Shown piece by piece: positions 8,046 through 16,562 of a DNA stretch of 64,000 nt (positions within the stretch are counted from its first letter, which is position 1; each line of letters begins with the position of its first letter). The stretch is from F23-D06 sp947165685 (GTDB lineage: Bacteria > Bacteroidota > Bacteroidia > Bacteroidales > WCHB1-69), in the NCBI GenBank assembly GCA_947165685.1, contig CAMVBK010000016.1:1-64000 (forward strand). Direction: 5' to 3'. The position numbers and the translations under genes were made by a program. The notes beneath the pieces were generated by a model. The model did not search any database, was not told the DNA's origin, and saw only the letters and a list, made by a program, of their open reading frames with translations.

Positions 8046-9289
8046 TTTCGTTCCTCCTGATTTATGTATTTACGATTATCTATGGTCTCTAAGTAGTCCA
8101 GTCTGTCCAATAGAACCAAATTTTTTCGCACAAAAGCTTCCCCATATTGGTCATATATATCATCAATGTTGGATAGATTGCAAGACATCTTGCTACCTTC
8201 GATTTGCTTATCGAAGTCAATTAGTTTAGTGAGTGATTCATCGGACGAAACAACCGTTATACGGAAAAAGAGTTCCTCGTCATTAAATTCCCTATAGCCA
8301 AGATTCAAATATGAGATAAGTGCCCGACGGTTCCAATTCTTGGAAAAATTATCCATATTAAGTATTATACTGAGCGGGCGAAGCTGTGAACCACTACCGT
8401 ATGAAAACCAATCTTCCGAAACGTCATTTTTATTCCAATAAAAGCTATTTTTTCCCGAAAGAAAATCCTTTATATATTTGGTTGACAAAACAAAGACCTT
8501 GTCTCGAAGTTTATCGACATTCAAAGTGTCATATCCGTAATTGAAAACAAAACCATCTTTGAAGTACGCCTTCCCAACAATCTCTTTTAGCGAAGGAATA
8601 TCAATGATTTGTTTGCTGTAAACAATGTCTTTATAAGAGTTGTTGCTGTGGTCGCAACTAAAAACAAGATACATTCTTAATAGACCTGGAGACGGAGTGT
8701 CAACACTATGAAAGTCTTTACTTTCGGCAGGCAATCCAACTGTTATTTTTCTCTCATCAGTCATTCTTTCAATTTTAGAAAGCACTTTTTTGACCGCTAT
8801 GTCGTCCGCTCCATTTAGAATAGTTCGAGGATAAATCGAATTTTCGTTAAATGTGATGAATCCTTTGTCTTCGTAAAAGATGTCAGGCATCAAGGACATG
8901 TCCTTGCCATCGATCAAGAAATCAGAACTTGCATTAACATAAGGAGTTTCGCCATCTTCGTTAAAGAAATAGGTCTTTCCAATATCAGTTATTTTGTAAC
9001 TACTGCCTTTTTCTATGAGCATACCATCCTCTTTCAGAAGCTTAATCCGGTATTGTATCAATCGATAATCCATTCCAATTATTTTGGAAACCGATATGAA
9101 ATCCGGGTTAGACTGATTGCTTACAAAATGCATAATAGCCCAGTCAATGAAAAACATCGGATCATCATTTTTCTTCTTATATTCAAGATGTAGAAGATAG
9201 ACCGGATAGTCTATGTAAATAGCTCCAATGACCACACGATTCAATGCCTGCATGGTTTCGTCAATCATCTGTATTTCGACGTTTCTCAT
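8042..9289 (-). CDS. Uncharacterised 415-aa defence-operon protein with possible winged-helix N-terminus
   Basis: I recognise no family for the whole protein. Residues about 45-115 look like a winged-helix module: a helix (FFIDWAIMHFVSNQ), a probable recognition helix (SVSKIIGMDYRLIQYRIKLL) and a wing (DGMLIEKGSSYKITDIGKTYFF). The remainder is a mixed alpha/beta domain rich in Lys, Asp and Phe without visible catalytic motifs or membrane segments. It sits 5 bases after the helicase stop and overlaps the PLD start, so it is a structural part of the operon rather than a passenger. It might be a DNA-binding adaptor or a specificity factor; this is inference from position and the N-terminal fold only. 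Confidence 0.7.
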   Translation of the reverse strand: MRNVEIQMIDETMQALNRVVIGAIYIDYPVYLLHLEYKKKNDDPMFFIDWAIMHFVSNQSNPDFISVSKIIGMDYRLIQYRIKLLKEDGMLIEKGSSYKITDIGKTYFFNEDGETPYVNASSDFLIDGKDMSLMPDIFYEDKGFITFNENSIYPRTILNGADDIAVKKVLSKIERMTDERKITVGLPAESKDFHSVDTPSPGLLRMYLVFSCDHSNNSYKDIVYSKQIIDIPSLKEIVGKAYFKDGFVFNYGYDTLNVDKLRDKVFVLSTKYIKDFLSGKNSFYWNKNDVSEDWFSYGSGSQLRPLSIILNMDNFSKNWNRRALISYLNLGYREFNDEELFFRITVVSSDESLTKLIDFDKQIEGSKMSCNLSNIDDIYDQYGEAFVRKNLVLLDRLDYLETIDNRKYINQEERK

Positions 9290-9294
9290 AGTAT

Positions 9295-12200
9295 CTAAAC
9301 CAATTTGAAGTTTACATAATATTGCTCCTTGTTGATCTCATAAACAATCAATTTGCATATATCACCTTCCTTAAAACAACTACAATCTCCAATTGTGATA
9401 TATCCAGGAAAGTCATCTGCTATGGCAATGGAGGTACGACCAACATGGACTATCTTACCTGTGACTTCGTCTTCTATAGCATGTTTTTCGACAAAAGGTT
9501 TAAAATATCGATCTCTGCGTATGATAGCACAAGATCTACTCGTGTCATACCCTACGGATGCGTATGATTTGCCAATTTCTAAAAAATTGTACCAAAGAAG
9601 CTGTATATTGAATATTGCTGTATAACCTCCATCAAATTCAAATTCAACATGCCCAATTGAGGGCTTATTCACAACCTTACAACAAAAGTTCTTTATTGTA
9701 CCATTGAGTATGTATGGGATAATATTTTCTTCTAAAATGGGACAAAAAGATATTAATTGATGTTCGATGTCAACGTAATATACTCTTGCTCTTATTGGTT
9801 GTCCCTCATTCAGTTTATTTAGTGCACCAGGGAAATATGTACTTCTCGGGATCTTACCTTGAAAGCTATGGTGCTTAACTCTAATGTCTCCTTTTTCATC
9901 TTTCCCCGTATATGTTACCAACACTTCTTCTCCTAAGGGGTATTCATCAGTGTAGGACTCGATTGAAAACACTTTATGACTTTCACCTTTTTCATCGATA
10001 AAGGAGGCAATCTCGAATAGTGGTTTTCTGTTTACGTTGTATCTTTTGAACTTAATTGAAACTTCAGTGCAATTTCTAATTGCATCCATTTCGATTTTAT
10101 TGAAGACTGGAATGGGATAGCAAAAATTTGTGTCATTCTTGAAAACCACATGAATGGTGTTCTCCGCTACAGAGTCAACAACACATGGAATTATATCCCC
10201 AACATGATATTTTTCCTCAAAAACATCTGCTTTGGTTCGTTGATTATATGTCAAGGAAGCGACTGATAACTTTTTGAAGACCTCATGAGGTTTTGTTCCG
10301 GCTATGTCTTGGTCAATATGGAACTTCGGATTAACAAGAGTTGCTTTATGACCGACCAAGATGAGTTTCTTTCTGGCACGACTTAACGAAACATTAAGTC
10401 TTCTCATATCATCTAAAAAACCGACCTTTTGATTTGAAGAAGCTCTAAATGCTCTCACAAAAGAGAAAACGACAATATCGAACTCTTTTCCTTGAATGGA
10501 ATCTATTGTGTAAACGCAGTTTCTGAAGTCAACGTCTTTGATACTATGACATAGGAGATTTCTTTGGGCCCTGTAAGGGGTTATGATACCTATCGATACT
10601 TCTCTGACATTAATCGTCTTTTGCAATAAAGGGATGATTTCTTCGCAGATTATATTGGCTTCATAGTCATTGCAATAACTATTGCTTTCAAATCGTTCAA
10701 AGGGACTATAACCACCGTGATTCTTATCGCCACGGTTTGTGTCAATAAAAGTAACTTGTTTGTCAAAAGGCGTTGGAATGGATAATTGCTGCATATAGGT
10801 GTTATGACCCATATTTACTTTTCCGTCATAAAATACGCTTGATATCAATTCACCAATGTCGGGATGCATTCTGTACTGATAATTCAGCATAGTGATACAT
10901 TCTTGGGGAAAATTGTCAGATTCGTGAACCTTTTGAAACAAAGATGTAGTAACAGCCTTTAATATATCACTATAGTCTAATTTTGCCTTTGTATGACGAG
11001 ACACATCTTTTTGATAAGCTTCTATTATTTCGGGATCAGAATAAGGTGGTAACTGTTTGTCGTCACCCACTAATACATATCGTTCCCCTAACGCTAACGG
11101 CACAATACTTTCAGCCAAATTAGCTTTAGCTGCCTCATCTATTATAACTGTATCAAATTTAATGACACCTCGCTTGAGAATCTTGTTCATTCCAATTCCA
11201 ATACATGTACCAAGAATAACATCCATTGTTTGGTATCTGCATGTCTCCAACAAACTATACGAAAACTTATCAGATTCCATCAGAAGCTTATCTACAATGT
11301 TTTCCGAACATTCATATAAAGATGGATTATCCGCATAATGCCTCAGAATGTATCCGTGTGATTCATTATACTGTTTCGCTATGGTGCTACCATAAATAAA
11401 TTGGGTTTCAATTAGTTGTTGAATGTCAGCGTCTGTATCACCATTGGTCAGGTGTTTGATAAGTTGCTTGTTGTTATTGAGAAATAATTTATAATCTTCA
11501 GGATTGAAGCCCTCTCCCCAAGACTCTTCTTCGCCCTCATTGCCAATTGACATTGAAAGAATCTCTTGCTCTTCTTGCGGGATTTCCTTTAGTTTCTCAA
11601 CGATATTGTCAACAGCCGCATGTGCCTGACTACATACAAGAACTTTACGGCCTTGCTTAACCAACTGTCGCACAATTTCAACTATAACGGTGGTCTTGCC
11701 TGTTCCCGGAGGACCTTGAACAAGAACCACTTTCTGATTCCCCAAAGCACGCTTTACAGCAAGAGGTTGGTTGTTGTCTTTTGAGGCTTCGTGTAACTTC
11801 TTATCAAAAAAATCAATATTGTCAATTTCTTTCGAAATTATTGGAGCAGGGAGCGACCCGCTCATCATCTCATCATAGAAAGAGGTTCCCTTATTTTGGA
11901 TAAAATGAGACAACGCCTCTACTTGTAATTCGAGATGTTCTGTAGCGTTTCGTTTCTTTAAATAGAACCCTTCCCGTACTCTATCTGAATCTACATTATT
12001 GTCTTTGTTTGGAAATTCTATACACGCTCTACGGGATTCCGTATCGTAAGTCAGCAGGCCTGAACGTAAGGGCTTTCCATTTTCATCAGTTATTGACACA
12101 TAAACATTGTCATCCATCTCTTCGTTAACCAATCGGCTATATTCAGATGAAGGTAAATCGAAGTAAAAAGCCACCCCAGAAGAATAATAGGAAGATGTCG

Positions 12201-13458
12201 TTCGTTCAATGTTGGACTCTTTCCTCACAAAAACAATATCTCCGTTGTTTTTATTTTCTTTGTCTTTCTCGAATGAAATAATTTCCTTGAGAATCTCGAA
12301 ATCTGTTGCATTGTCTTTTCTAAACACTACAAGATTCTCTTTCAAATCTTTCAGAAGCCCTTCGTGTAGATTCTGCATTTCCTCAATGTAACCAAGAGCA
12401 TCATCGACAGAGAAGCCATAAGGGACAGATTGATATTTGTTGAGAATATGTAATTTTCCAGCATCGAGTTTCAAACATGCATCAGAGTTTGCTTTCAATA
12501 ACCGTTTTGCTGCGAGGTTGGTTCTATCATGATAGAGTTCTTTAATTACCAATTCGTTGTTTTCTAACAAAATCAATATCACGATGTCGTCTGAGTTAAA
12601 CAACAGCAAATGTTCTTCCTCGTAATTCTTGTCGTGATAATATTTCATCCAATAGGAGGATTCAGTTAATGCATGAGAAATGGACTTGTTCAAACTTGAT
12701 ATAGTGATTTCGAGTTTGGAGTCGTATCGACAATACAAGCAACATAAATCACCTAAGAATGTGTCTTTCCGATTTAAAGAAGGATATTTCTTTATCAGTT
12801 TTTTCGCAAATTCAACGTCTTCGTTAGAAAGTAAATTTCTTTCTGTCTCAGAAAACAATTGGCTAAAAACAATCTCTGTTTCTTCATTCGAACGATTAAT
12901 GCAATTTACTGTTTGAATTTGTTTTAAATCATTAAGGGGTTGAAAATGAAGATACTGGAATAAATTCTCTCCTTTTCGATCCAAACGCAAACTTAATGTG
13001 GTTCCTGCTGTACACTGTTTGTCCTCAAGAGCAGACTTTTCAATATAACCCATCATAGGCAAACCCTCTAAAGAGAGTTTGTAATAGTCCGATTGGATAG
13101 CATCAACGATAAGATAATACTTCGCCCCCTCTCTTAACCGTTCAAATGGAAGATTAATCTCTTTTATGATATTAACATTATGCGTTAGTAGAGCAATCAA
13201 TATACCTTGCTTTTCAATTATTTGCTTGATCTCTGCCTTGAATTTCGACCCCCTTGCACAAGTTTCTTTTGTGAACGAAATGGCTTTTTCGATAGGAACA
13301 GGCGTAGAGTTGACGAATACATTTTGAGGTAAAAGGATACCATAGGAAAAACCTTCACCTCCAGAAGTGATGACACGCCCCATCTCATCAACTGACAAAA
13401 CTGTCACTTCTATTTGTGCATTCGAAGAAATCTCTATATTCTTGTTCTTATTAGCCAT
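9295..13458 (-). CDS. Large UPF1-like superfamily 1 helicase with flanking S1/OB-like domains
   Basis: First gene of the operon, 1387 aa. The helicase core contains Walker A QGPPGTGKTT (about residue 581), Walker B VIIDEAAK (about 770) followed by LVGDDKQLPP, motif QYRMHP (about 861), SIQGKEFD (about 984) and motif VI RLNVSLSRARKKLILVGH (about 1017). These are the COG1112/UPF1 group of SF1 helicases, which act on RNA or DNA. The N-terminus (about 15-45) and at least two C-terminal stretches (YHVGDIIPCVVDSV; AIEDEVTGKIVHVG to the end) look like S1/OB beta barrels, suggesting single-strand nucleic acid binding. The protein is far longer than housekeeping UPF1-like helicases. Its promoter is under a palindromic operator. 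Helicase activity is well supported; an antiviral role is inferred from the island context. Confidence 0.9.
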   Translation of the reverse strand: MANKNKNIEISSNAQIEVTVLSVDEMGRVITSGGEGFSYGILLPQNVFVNSTPVPIEKAISFTKETCARGSKFKAEIKQIIEKQGILIALLTHNVNIIKEINLPFERLREGAKYYLIVDAIQSDYYKLSLEGLPMMGYIEKSALEDKQCTAGTTLSLRLDRKGENLFQYLHFQPLNDLKQIQTVNCINRSNEETEIVFSQLFSETERNLLSNEDVEFAKKLIKKYPSLNRKDTFLGDLCCLYCRYDSKLEITISSLNKSISHALTESSYWMKYYHDKNYEEEHLLLFNSDDIVILILLENNELVIKELYHDRTNLAAKRLLKANSDACLKLDAGKLHILNKYQSVPYGFSVDDALGYIEEMQNLHEGLLKDLKENLVVFRKDNATDFEILKEIISFEKDKENKNNGDIVFVRKESNIERTTSSYYSSGVAFYFDLPSSEYSRLVNEEMDDNVYVSITDENGKPLRSGLLTYDTESRRACIEFPNKDNNVDSDRVREGFYLKKRNATEHLELQVEALSHFIQNKGTSFYDEMMSGSLPAPIISKEIDNIDFFDKKLHEASKDNNQPLAVKRALGNQKVVLVQGPPGTGKTTVIVEIVRQLVKQGRKVLVCSQAHAAVDNIVEKLKEIPQEEQEILSMSIGNEGEEESWGEGFNPEDYKLFLNNNKQLIKHLTNGDTDADIQQLIETQFIYGSTIAKQYNESHGYILRHYADNPSLYECSENIVDKLLMESDKFSYSLLETCRYQTMDVILGTCIGIGMNKILKRGVIKFDTVIIDEAAKANLAESIVPLALGERYVLVGDDKQLPPYSDPEIIEAYQKDVSRHTKAKLDYSDILKAVTTSLFQKVHESDNFPQECITMLNYQYRMHPDIGELISSVFYDGKVNMGHNTYMQQLSIPTPFDKQVTFIDTNRGDKNHGGYSPFERFESNSYCNDYEANIICEEIIPLLQKTINVREVSIGIITPYRAQRNLLCHSIKDVDFRNCVYTIDSIQGKEFDIVVFSFVRAFRASSNQKVGFLDDMRRLNVSLSRARKKLILVGHKATLVNPKFHIDQDIAGTKPHEVFKKLSVASLTYNQRTKADVFEEKYHVGDIIPCVVDSVAENTIHVVFKNDTNFCYPIPVFNKIEMDAIRNCTEVSIKFKRYNVNRKPLFEIASFIDEKGESHKVFSIESYTDEYPLGEEVLVTYTGKDEKGDIRVKHHSFQGKIPRSTYFPGALNKLNEGQPIRARVYYVDIEHQLISFCPILEENIIPYILNGTIKNFCCKVVNKPSIGHVEFEFDGGYTAIFNIQLLWYNFLEIGKSYASVGYDTSRSCAIIRRDRYFKPFVEKHAIEDEVTGKIVHVGRTSIAIADDFPGYITIGDCSCFKEGDICKLIVYEINKEQYYVNFKLV

Positions 13459-13515
13459 TACATCTATCTGTTATCAAACAAATTGCTTGTATTTCTACAA
13501 CTATTTTTTTGCCAG

Positions 13516-13550
13516 CAAAAATACAACTTTCACGTTCAGTTATACTGAAC
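13516..13550 (-). promoter_or_regulatory. Promoter with 17-bp palindromic operator before the helicase operon
   Basis: On the minus strand a TATTTTTG -7 box (13523-13516) lies 10 bases from the perfect palindrome GTTCAGTTATACTGAAC (13534-13550, 7-bp arms, 3-bp centre). The palindrome abuts the stop codon of the WYL gene (13551-13553) and covers the -33 region. Predicted transcription start is about 50 bases before the helicase ATG. The same element recurs at 5888-5922. Confidence 0.7.
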
Positions 13551-14561
13551 CTATTCCCCATACCTTTCCAATCCCCTCTCAATCCTCATCATTATCTTCT
13601 CCCGAAACCATTCCGGTTCAAGCACTTCCATGTTCTCGCCGAAGGACAGAATCAGTTGCTCCAGCTCGTAGTTCAGATACACTTCGATGGTGATGACGGC
13701 GCCGGCGGCATCCTCGCTGACCTTCTTTTGCGTGCCATGGAGCGGCTTGGTGCGGACGTACGGCCACGAGACCGGGGAGACCCACAGCTTGACGAGCGTG
13801 GGCTCCGCGTTTGAATCTTTGGACACCCCGATCATCTCGTCAAAATAGTCGGCGAAATGGATGTCGGTGGGTTGGAACGGCTCATCCGTCTCTTTGATGC
13901 CCCGAATACGGTCGAGGGCGTAGTTGGTCAACGCCTCATAGCCCACGTTCCTGGCAATAAGGAACCACCGCTTGTTGTACTGTTTCAGATAATAGGGATA
14001 GACCACGTATTCCACCTCCTTGTCCTGCTTGAAGCTTTTGTAGGTGATGCACAACGTCCGCTTTTCGCTGATGGCGTTAAACAACGGCGTGAAGTGGTCC
14101 AGTCCTTCCAAATCCATGTTCTCGTCAAACCCGACCACCTCATCCGTGGAAACCTCATCGATTTTCAACGAAGCGCCCAAACGGTCGGAAATCTCGCTGA
14201 TCCAGTCGAACTGCGGCATCCCTTTGAACCGTTTCAGCAAACAGAGTGTCTGAATGAGCTGTGCCGTCTCCTCGGGCTTCAGCAGCGGCCTGTAGATGGA
14301 AAAATCGGGATCGGCATAGTGATAGCGGATGTTCCGTCCCTCTCGGAAACTTTCCACATCCGCATTCGGGGCGTATATCCGTTGAATCTGTTCTATGTCG
14401 CCGCGGATGGTGTTCATGGCCGACACAGGCGGAAAGTCATGTAGTTCCAACTCCTCATTGCATAATTCCATCATCTCCGCCATCGAATATTTGCGGTTTT
14501 TGTCACTCAGACAGCGGTCAATGACCTTGATGCGGACATCTGCATTTTTGGAATTCGGCAT
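13551..14561 (-). CDS. WYL-domain transcriptional regulator (BrxR/CapW-like)
   Basis: A 336-aa protein with an N-terminal winged-helix region (about 1-80: RIKVIDRCLSDKNRKYSM, then SAMNTIRGDIEQI) and a WYL-type central domain (CITYKSF, YPYYLKQYNKRWFLIARN, NYALDRIRGI) followed by a C-terminal extension. WYL regulators of this size (BrxR, CapW) are known as repressors of phage-defence islands and sense a nucleic-acid or nucleotide signal through the WYL domain. It is divergent in composition from the AT-rich operon it precedes. The palindrome at 13534-13550 directly after its stop codon and the copy at 5906-5922 are plausible binding sites. It is transcribed from its own promoter element, which is a duplicate of the hsdM promoter element. 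Confidence 0.9.
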   Translation of the reverse strand: MPNSKNADVRIKVIDRCLSDKNRKYSMAEMMELCNEELELHDFPPVSAMNTIRGDIEQIQRIYAPNADVESFREGRNIRYHYADPDFSIYRPLLKPEETAQLIQTLCLLKRFKGMPQFDWISEISDRLGASLKIDEVSTDEVVGFDENMDLEGLDHFTPLFNAISEKRTLCITYKSFKQDKEVEYVVYPYYLKQYNKRWFLIARNVGYEALTNYALDRIRGIKETDEPFQPTDIHFADYFDEMIGVSKDSNAEPTLVKLWVSPVSWPYVRTKPLHGTQKKVSEDAAGAVITIEVYLNYELEQLILSFGENMEVLEPEWFREKIMMRIERGLERYGE

Positions 14562-14590
14562 AACACGATACTTTTATTGCAAATAACGCC

Positions 14591-14648
14591 GCAAAAGTAG
14601 CATTTTTCAGAATAAAAAAGTTGCAGGAAACGCGATGTTTTTTGTAAC
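14591..14648 (-). promoter_or_regulatory. WYL gene promoter element, duplicated before hsdM
   Basis: 58 bp matching 5685-5740 with few differences. On the minus strand it carries TACTTTTG (14599-14592), placing the transcript start about 25 bases before the WYL ATG at 14561. Confidence 0.6.
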
Positions 14649-14710
14649 GTGTCTGTTAGGATTGTGAACTGTGAATAGCGAATGTTATGATTTGGTATAA
14701 AAGGAAAAAG

Positions 14711-14857
14711 TATCTTTGCCATCCCAAAAATTATGTTATGGCAAAAACTAAAGAAGATTTGTTTCAGGAAGAACTTGTGAAATTCATCCTTAACTGGTGT
14801 AAGGACAATGATATGCCTCCATTCGAATTGAATGGAGTATATACAGGTCCCATTTGA
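14711..14857 (+). pseudogene. 39-aa gene remnant with intact promoter
   Basis: A -7 box TATCTTTG (14711-14718) is followed by ATG 14738 and a frame that starts like a cytoplasmic protein (MAKTKEDLFQEELVKFILNW) and stops at 14857 after 39 residues. The short length with a full promoter suggests the surviving 5' end of a lost gene at the border of the defence island, rather than a functional peptide. No family is recognised. Confidence 0.35.
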
Positions 14858-15642
14858 CATTGCGTCTCACTGAAATCGGAAAACAAGATGGGTGGCCACA
14901 TGTGAAGTAAAACGAGCCGATACATTTTTTCTGTCAAACTCCTTGATTTTTTGACAAGAATGATGTATTCCTTGTCGCAATCGCTTGTGTGTATTTAGTG
15001 CAATCCATCCTCTCAAAATCTTACCTTTTAGTGCAGTTTAAGAAATCAAAAATTTACCGTTTAGTGCAATTATGAATTGTAATTCATTGAAAAAGTGACT
15101 TTTGCAGCGAATTAAAATATTGCAGAGTAGATGCGGCCTTCTGAAAGGTGCCGCCGCTACACGGTGCCGAAATCTCACCCTCGTCATGATGCAAGGAGAA
15201 CAACGTGATATTCAAGTGGGAGAATATACTGTGCGCTGTGTACTGGTTACCGATTGGCTACTGAAACGTTAAGATATGAGCGAAATGGGTTACCCGCCAG
15301 CGCAGTGCGCATCGCAACCCACGCGACCCGCAAGAGCAAGGACAACCGACCAACCGTGACACCCGCAAGCGCAAGCGGAGACGAACAGCAAATGCACCTT
15401 TCCGTTTGGCAACCCTCCCCTACCGGAAACAACACGCATATCCGAAAACCTCCGCTCTAACGTTAAAGCGATGCCTTGTCCGGCAAAACGGAACCTCCGA
15501 TCCGCAAGGGCCCAAAACCAGCGAAATTCCGACCCTATTTCTTAACAATCAACAAAACAAATTGTAAATAAAAATTGCAACCATCTGGCTTTCAACGTCA
15601 ACAAAAATAACGCAAATCCACTGACAAACAGCATTTTTTTTG
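14858..15642. other. Gene-poor stretch with coding remnants
   Basis: No intact gene is seen on either strand. A fragment ending in the frame VMMQGEQRDIQVGEYTVR (about 15187-15272, plus strand) reads like the C-terminus of a degraded gene. The 33-bp repeat at 14994-15068 lies here. The region marks the junction between the AT-rich island and the GC-richer chromosome. Confidence 0.4.
14994..15068 (+). repeat. 33-bp-period tandem repeat, locus 1
   Basis: TTTAGTGCA occurs at 14994, 15027 and 15060, exactly 33 bp apart, with partly conserved sequence between (the CTCAAAA and TACC positions). The first unit closely matches the one at 16919. Because 33 is a multiple of three, one frame reads as an 11-residue repeat (YLVQSILSKSY, LLVQFKKSKIY, RLVQL), but no start codon serves it. 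Confidence 0.6.
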
Positions 15643-15650
15643 TATCTTTG
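15643..15650 (+). promoter_or_regulatory. -7 box of the RhuM-PLD gene
   Basis: TATCTTTG, 43 bases before the ATG at 15693. A TTG at 15648 that would extend the frame lies inside this box and is therefore not the start. Confidence 0.6.
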
Positions 15651-15692
15651 CAACGTGAATTATGTAACCTCAAAACAAAAAAAAGACCCTTT

Positions 15693-16562
15693 ATGGAAGA
15701 AAACAAATTTTTGGCACAAAACGGCGAAATCATCCTCTACCAACCCGACAGCAGCATCCGGCTGGAGGTGCGGATGGAGGAGGACACCGTATGGCTCAAC
15801 CGCCAGCAAATGGCAATACTATTCGACAGAGACGTAAAAACAATAGGCAAACATATCAACAATGCCCGAAAAGAAGAATTAAGTGATTATCCAGTTGTCG
15901 CAAAATTTGCGACAACTGCCAGCGATGGCAAGACATATCAAGTGGATTACTATAACCTTGATGTGATTCTATCGGTTGGATACCGTGTTAAGTCAAAACG
16001 CGGTATTGAATTCAGACGATGGGCAAACTCAATCTTAAAAGAGTATCTTTTACGGGGATACAACATCAATCATCATCTCCAACAAGTGGAACAACGGATT
16101 GACAGACAGCTTCAAGAACACTCCGAGCAAATCCACTCTCTTCAAGACAAGGTTGATTTCTTCGTGCGCACCGCCCTGCCGCCTGTCGAGGGCATCTTCT
16201 ACGACGGCCAGATTTTCGACGCCTATGCCTTCGCGGCGGACCTGATCCGGTCGGCGCGGAAACGGATTGTGCTCATCGACAATTATGTGGACGATTCGGC
16301 ATTGCTGGCACTGGCGAAACGGGAAAAGGGCGTGGCGGCGGAGATTGTCACGAAACACGTTCCGGAGACGCTGAAGCTTGACCTCAAACGGCACAACCGG
16401 CAATACCCGCCCGTCAGAGTTCGGGAATGTGACCGATACCACGACCGCTTCCTCATCATCGACGACACTGTCTATCACCTCGGTGCGTCACTCAAAGACT
16501 TGGGCAAGAAGCTGTTCGCGTTCAGCAGGATGGAAATAGAGGCGGAGGAGGTGTTGTCATAG
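15693..16562 (+). CDS. RhuM-family protein fused to a PLD-like C-terminal domain
   Basis: A 289-aa two-part protein. Residues about 1-120 are a RhuM/COG3943-type domain (SIRLEVRMEEDTVWLNRQQ, ILFDRDVKTIGKHINNARKEE, YQVDYYNLDVILSVGYRV, RGIEFRRWA), a DNA-binding-like module. A short coiled coil (HHLQQVEQRIDRQLQEH) leads to a PLD-like domain: GIFYDGQIFDAY, VLIDNYVDD, and HDRFLIIDDTVYHLGASLKDLG. The active-site motif is HxR(x)4D, with Arg where classical PLD has Lys. The same C-terminal domain ends all members of the array at 58858-62479, where it is attached to ORF6N or RhuM N-termini. No signal peptide. A role as a nuclease-type defence or regulatory protein is inference; RhuM is annotated as a virulence protein in Salmonella but its activity is unclear. 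Confidence 0.85.
   Translation: MEENKFLAQNGEIILYQPDSSIRLEVRMEEDTVWLNRQQMAILFDRDVKTIGKHINNARKEELSDYPVVAKFATTASDGKTYQVDYYNLDVILSVGYRVKSKRGIEFRRWANSILKEYLLRGYNINHHLQQVEQRIDRQLQEHSEQIHSLQDKVDFFVRTALPPVEGIFYDGQIFDAYAFAADLIRSARKRIVLIDNYVDDSALLALAKREKGVAAEIVTKHVPETLKLDLKRHNRQYPPVRVRECDRYHDRFLIIDDTVYHLGASLKDLGKKLFAFSRMEIEAEEVLS

Noticed and set aside
5945..13458. Assignment of the helicase operon to DISARM, BREX or a plain Mokosh system
   Set aside because: Helicase plus PLD also occurs in DISARM, but no DUF1998/DrmB gene is present. WYL regulators occur with BREX, but no brx genes are seen. Mokosh has helicase and PLD parts but not, as far as I know, a CARF protein or this 415-aa protein.
1..14650. 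CRISPR array near the CARF-like gene
   Set aside because: No series of regularly spaced identical repeats with unique spacers and no cas gene was found in the window.
14994..15068. 33-bp repeat as a short CRISPR array
   Set aside because: The conserved core is only 9 bases and the rest of each unit is partly conserved, so there is no repeat-spacer structure.
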